DNA from: Vreelandella sp031769195
GTDB taxonomy: Bacteria > Pseudomonadota > Gammaproteobacteria > Pseudomonadales > Halomonadaceae
Length of the DNA: 64,000 nt
Reading direction: 5' to 3'
Assembly: GCF_031769195.1 (NCBI RefSeq)
Contig: NZ_JAVHNP010000002.1
Location: 620,001 to 684,000, forward strand
Numbering within the stretch: position 1 is the stretch's first letter; each line of letters begins with the position of its first letter. The notes beneath the pieces were generated by a model that was not told the DNA's origin, did no database searches, and was given only the letters and a program-made list of their open reading frames with translations. Shown in pieces: positions 61,173-64,000 of this stretch. The translations under genes and the position numbers were made by a program.

Positions 61173-62276
61173 ATGCGCTTTATTACCTCACACCTCTCCC
61201 CGATCACCCTGCGCCGGATGGCAGCATTTAAAGCCAACCGCCGCGCCCAGGTATCGCTTTGGCTATTTGGCGTGCTCTTTATTGTCAGCCTGTTTGCCGA
61301 GCTCATCGCCAACGACAAACCCATTGTGATGCAGTACGACGGGCAGTGGTATATTCCGCTGCTGGTGGACTACCCGGAAACGGAATTTGGCGGTTTTTTA
61401 CCCACGCGCACCGACTACCTGGACCCTTTTATTCAGCAGCAGATCAGTGACAACGGCTGGGCTATTTGGCCAATCATCCCTTTCTCTTACCAAACCTTAG
61501 ATATGCAGATGACGCAGCCTTCCCCGGCGCCGCCAGACAGCCGCCACTGGCTAGGCACTGACGACCAAGGGCGCGACGTGCTGGCCCGAGTGATCTACGG
61601 TTTCAGGCTTTCAGTGGCGTTTGCGTTAGTGCTAACGGCAGGGTCGTTAGTGATTGGCGTTTTCGCTGGCGGTATACAGGGTTATTTTGGCGGCAAGGTG
61701 GATCTGATTGGCCAACGGGTGACGGAAATCTGGTCGGGGCTACCCGTGCTGTTTTTGTTGATCATTCTGGCCAGCTTTGTGCAGCCAGGCTTTTGGTGGC
61801 TGCTGGGCATTATGCTGCTCTTTTCCTGGCTGGGGCTGGTGGATATTGTACGTGCCGAGTTTCTGCGTGCCCGCAACCTTGAGTATGTGCGCGCCGCCAA
61901 AGCCATGGGCCTGCCATCGCGACTTATCATGTGGCGTCACGTACTGCCCAATGCCATGGTCGCCACGCTTACTTTTATTCCGTTTATTTTCACCGGAGCC
62001 ATTGGCACACTGACCGCGCTGGATTTCTTGGGCTTTGGCTTACCGCCTGGAGCGCCCTCTCTTGGTGAACTCGCGGCGCAAGGTAAAAACAACCTACACG
62101 CCCCCTGGCTGGGCATTACCGCGTTTATGACACTGGCCGTTATGCTTTCGCTGCTGGTCTTTATTGGCGAGGGCCTGCGCGATGCCTTCGACCCACGCCA
62201 TGTTAAACAGCGCCCTAACGCTATTCAGGAAAGCTCTGTTCAGAAAACTTCTGCCCGGGATGCGACCCATGTCTAA
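61173..62276 (+). CDS. yejE: YejE permease
   Basis: 367 residues from ATG 61173, directly after the yejB stop; GAGGGAG lies before it. LGTDDQGRDVLARVIYG (about 128-144), permease EAA region ARNLEYVRAAKAMGLPSRL (about 231-249). Partner of YejB. The last eight bases overlap the yejF start. Confidence 0.92.
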   Translation: MRFITSHLSPITLRRMAAFKANRRAQVSLWLFGVLFIVSLFAELIANDKPIVMQYDGQWYIPLLVDYPETEFGGFLPTRTDYLDPFIQQQISDNGWAIWPIIPFSYQTLDMQMTQPSPAPPDSRHWLGTDDQGRDVLARVIYGFRLSVAFALVLTAGSLVIGVFAGGIQGYFGGKVDLIGQRVTEIWSGLPVLFLLIILASFVQPGFWWLLGIMLLFSWLGLVDIVRAEFLRARNLEYVRAAKAMGLPSRLIMWRHVLPNAMVATLTFIPFIFTGAIGTLTALDFLGFGLPPGAPSLGELAAQGKNNLHAPWLGITAFMTLAVMLSLLVFIGEGLRDAFDPRHVKQRPNAIQESSVQKTSARDATHV

Positions 62277-63861
62277 GCCTACTGCCCAACCGCTGCTTCG
62301 ACTGAATGAGCTGACAGTGGCTTTCGATGGCAAGGTCGTTGTAGACGCCCTGTCGCTGACGGTCAACGCTGGCGAAACCTTAGCCATTGTTGGAGAGTCC
62401 GGCTCAGGGAAATCGGTCTCTGCCTTAGGCGCGATCAACCTACTGCCTAGTAACGCCGAAGTACATGGGCGACGCTGGCTGGAAGAGACTGATCTTAACA
62501 AGCTCAGTACGCGCGATTGGAACGGCATTCGCGGCAATCGCGTGGGGTTTATTTTTCAAGAGCCGATGACATCGCTTAACCCGCTGCACCGCATTGGCAA
62601 ACAGATTGGCGAAACGTTGCGCCTGCATCAAGGTCTGAGTGGCCAAGCCGCCCGTTGCAAAGCAAAAACGTTGTTAGAGCAAGTCAAACTGCCCCGCCCT
62701 GAAGAATTGCTCGATGCATGGCCCCATCAGCTTTCGGGTGGGCAGCGACAGCGAGTAATGATTGCTATGGCCATTGCTAATAACCCCGCGCTACTGATTG
62801 CTGATGAGCCCACTACTGCACTCGATGTCACTGTACAGCAGGAGATTCTTGCCCTATTGCAAGAGCTGCGCGACGACCATGGTATGGGGGTGCTGCTGAT
62901 TAGCCACGACTTAAACCTCGTCCGCCGCCATGCCGACCGGGTGTGCGTGATGTACCAAGGCAAGGTGCAGGAAACGGGCAGCGTTGCCCAAGTGTTCAGC
63001 GATCCACAAAGCGACTACACCAAAGCGCTGATTGCCGCCGAGCCCGAAGGCCGCCCCGCCGAGCCAGTGACTACCACACCGTTGCTGACCGCTCAGCAGC
63101 TGCGGGTTAGCTTCAAACGGCCTAAAACCGGCCTATTCCAACGCCAGCCGCCAGCGTTTGAGGCGTTAAAGGCCACTAACTTGACCATTGCTCCGGGCGA
63201 AACGTTGGGCATTGTCGGTGAATCAGGCTCCGGTAAAACGACGTTAGCGTCGGCGATTATGCGCTTGGTGACTAGCCAAGGTGATGTGCAACTGGGCGAT
63301 GCCATGCTCAGCCAACTCTCGGGTGATGCACTGCGCCGCCAACGCCATCGATTACAGATGGTGTTTCAGGACCCCTACGGTGCCCTTTCACCCCGCATGC
63401 CGGTGTTTGATATTGTCAGTGAGGGACTGCGCTTTCACTTCCCCACGCTGAGCGAGACGGAAGTGACCGAGCGGGTACATCGCACCCTGCGCGAAGTCGG
63501 CTTACCGGAGAGCTGCGCGGCGCGCTATCCTCATGAGTTTTCAGGCGGGCAGCGTCAGCGAATTGCCGTAGCGAGGGCGATTATTTTAGAGCCAGAGCTG
63601 CTGGTACTGGATGAGCCTACCTCCGCCCTTGACCGCACCGTGCAAAAACAGCTGGTGACACTACTAAGAGAGTTGCAGGCACGCCGCCAGCTTAGCTATC
63701 TGTTTATCAGCCACGACCTTGCCGTTGTGCGTGCCATGGCGCACCGCATCATGGTGCTAAAAGATGGCGACGTGGTCGAGCAAGGTCACTGTCTTGAGGT
63801 TCTTGCTGCACCTCAACATCCCTATACCAAAGCCCTGATCGAAGCTGCACATCTTCATTAA
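62269..63861 (+). CDS. yejF: YejF double ATPase
   Basis: 530 residues from ATG 62269, overlapping yejE. Two ABC halves: Walker A GESGSGKSV (about 39-47) and GESGSGKTT (about 317-325); signatures LSGGQRQR and FSGGQRQR; Walker B LLIADEPTTALD and LLVLDEPTSALD. Drives YejABE uptake of peptides or microcin C. Ends the operon. Confidence 0.93.
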   Translation: MSKPTAQPLLRLNELTVAFDGKVVVDALSLTVNAGETLAIVGESGSGKSVSALGAINLLPSNAEVHGRRWLEETDLNKLSTRDWNGIRGNRVGFIFQEPMTSLNPLHRIGKQIGETLRLHQGLSGQAARCKAKTLLEQVKLPRPEELLDAWPHQLSGGQRQRVMIAMAIANNPALLIADEPTTALDVTVQQEILALLQELRDDHGMGVLLISHDLNLVRRHADRVCVMYQGKVQETGSVAQVFSDPQSDYTKALIAAEPEGRPAEPVTTTPLLTAQQLRVSFKRPKTGLFQRQPPAFEALKATNLTIAPGETLGIVGESGSGKTTLASAIMRLVTSQGDVQLGDAMLSQLSGDALRRQRHRLQMVFQDPYGALSPRMPVFDIVSEGLRFHFPTLSETEVTERVHRTLREVGLPESCAARYPHEFSGGQRQRIAVARAIILEPELLVLDEPTSALDRTVQKQLVTLLRELQARRQLSYLFISHDLAVVRAMAHRIMVLKDGDVVEQGHCLEVLAAPQHPYTKALIEAAHLH

Positions 63862-64000
63862 AGCCTACCCTAGAACCTGGACTATCAACTGGTTCACTGG
63901 TTGTTTGGGCAGGATTTGGAGCTTTTCATTGTTGTCATCAAACATAAGATAACGGTATAAAAATCGCTTACTAAAACAACGCCATCAGCAGTGTGCTCAT
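63862..64000. other. end of window, no supported gene
   Basis: 139 bases after yejF. No terminator hairpin was seen. The stretch 63923-63965 read on the minus strand resembles the first codons of tusE but with insertions; no long open frame follows. Confidence 0.4.

Noticed and set aside
63865..63945. 26-residue minus-strand frame at the window end (MFDDNNEKLQ...)
   Set aside because: Looked like a transposase fragment at first, but no ribosome site and too short to support.
1..64000. CRISPR arrays, prophage genes, intact insertion sequences, rRNA
   Set aside because: No regularly spaced repeats, phage structural genes, transposase frames or rRNA sequences were recognised.

Overview
The window looks like chromosomal DNA of a halophilic gammaproteobacterium, most likely Halomonadaceae (Halomonas or a close relative). 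Grounds: the yccA/tusDCBE order, pdxH, NhaP2-type antiporter, dnaQ-rnhA-methyltransferase-gloB-mltD order, yejABEF, a DabAB bicarbonate pump, acidic proteins and moderately high GC. This is inference from gene content; no 16S is present.

Layout. 1-24.6 kb is mostly core: partial Smr gene, WrbA/DUF2069, cytochrome b, pdxH, a protein acetyltransferase (Pat) divergent from an HDAC-family deacetylase, an XRE-cupin regulator, the tus sulfur relay, yccA, a dienelactone hydrolase, an AKR/YheT pair, an ABC-plus-AttH-like operon, dabBA with a divergent LysR gene, and a flavin amine oxidase. 24.6-26.4 kb is an AT-rich accessory patch with an orphan Phd/YefM antitoxin and an HNH endonuclease. 26.4-42.7 kb is a catabolic block bounded by two similar direct repeats, the right one being the terminator of a tRNA-Ser(UGA) gene. 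42.7-64 kb returns to core: tRNA-Ser, nhaP2, a THI5-like binding protein, a DnaQ/GIY-YIG nuclease, ybfF-like hydrolase, a queuosine-precursor transporter behind a preQ1-I-like riboswitch, prpE, an ArsR regulator, sohB, nudC-dnaQ-rnhA, gloB, mltD and the complete yejABEF oligopeptide importer.

How the catabolic block may work (inference): a sugar-type ABC importer (binding protein, two permeases, double ATPase) brings in an unknown substrate; amidohydrolase and formamidase-family enzymes suggest it carries nitrogen. An intradiol dioxygenase of the hydroxyquinol type opens a ring to maleylacetate, maleylacetate reductase makes 3-oxoadipate, and a BKACE-family enzyme could cleave that with acetyl-CoA to succinyl-CoA and acetoacetate, avoiding the usual CoA-transferase/thiolase. 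A HIBADH-like and a RutE-like reductase sit in the same operon. The likely regulator is unusual: a winged-helix DNA-binding domain fused to a whole solute-binding-protein fold with no signal peptide. No hydroxylase and no integrase were found.

The strongest items for follow-up are the wHTH-SBP fusion regulator, the repeat-bounded catabolic block at the tRNA gene, the preQ1-like leader, the Pat/HDAC divergent pair, and two small genes that standard length cut-offs can miss.
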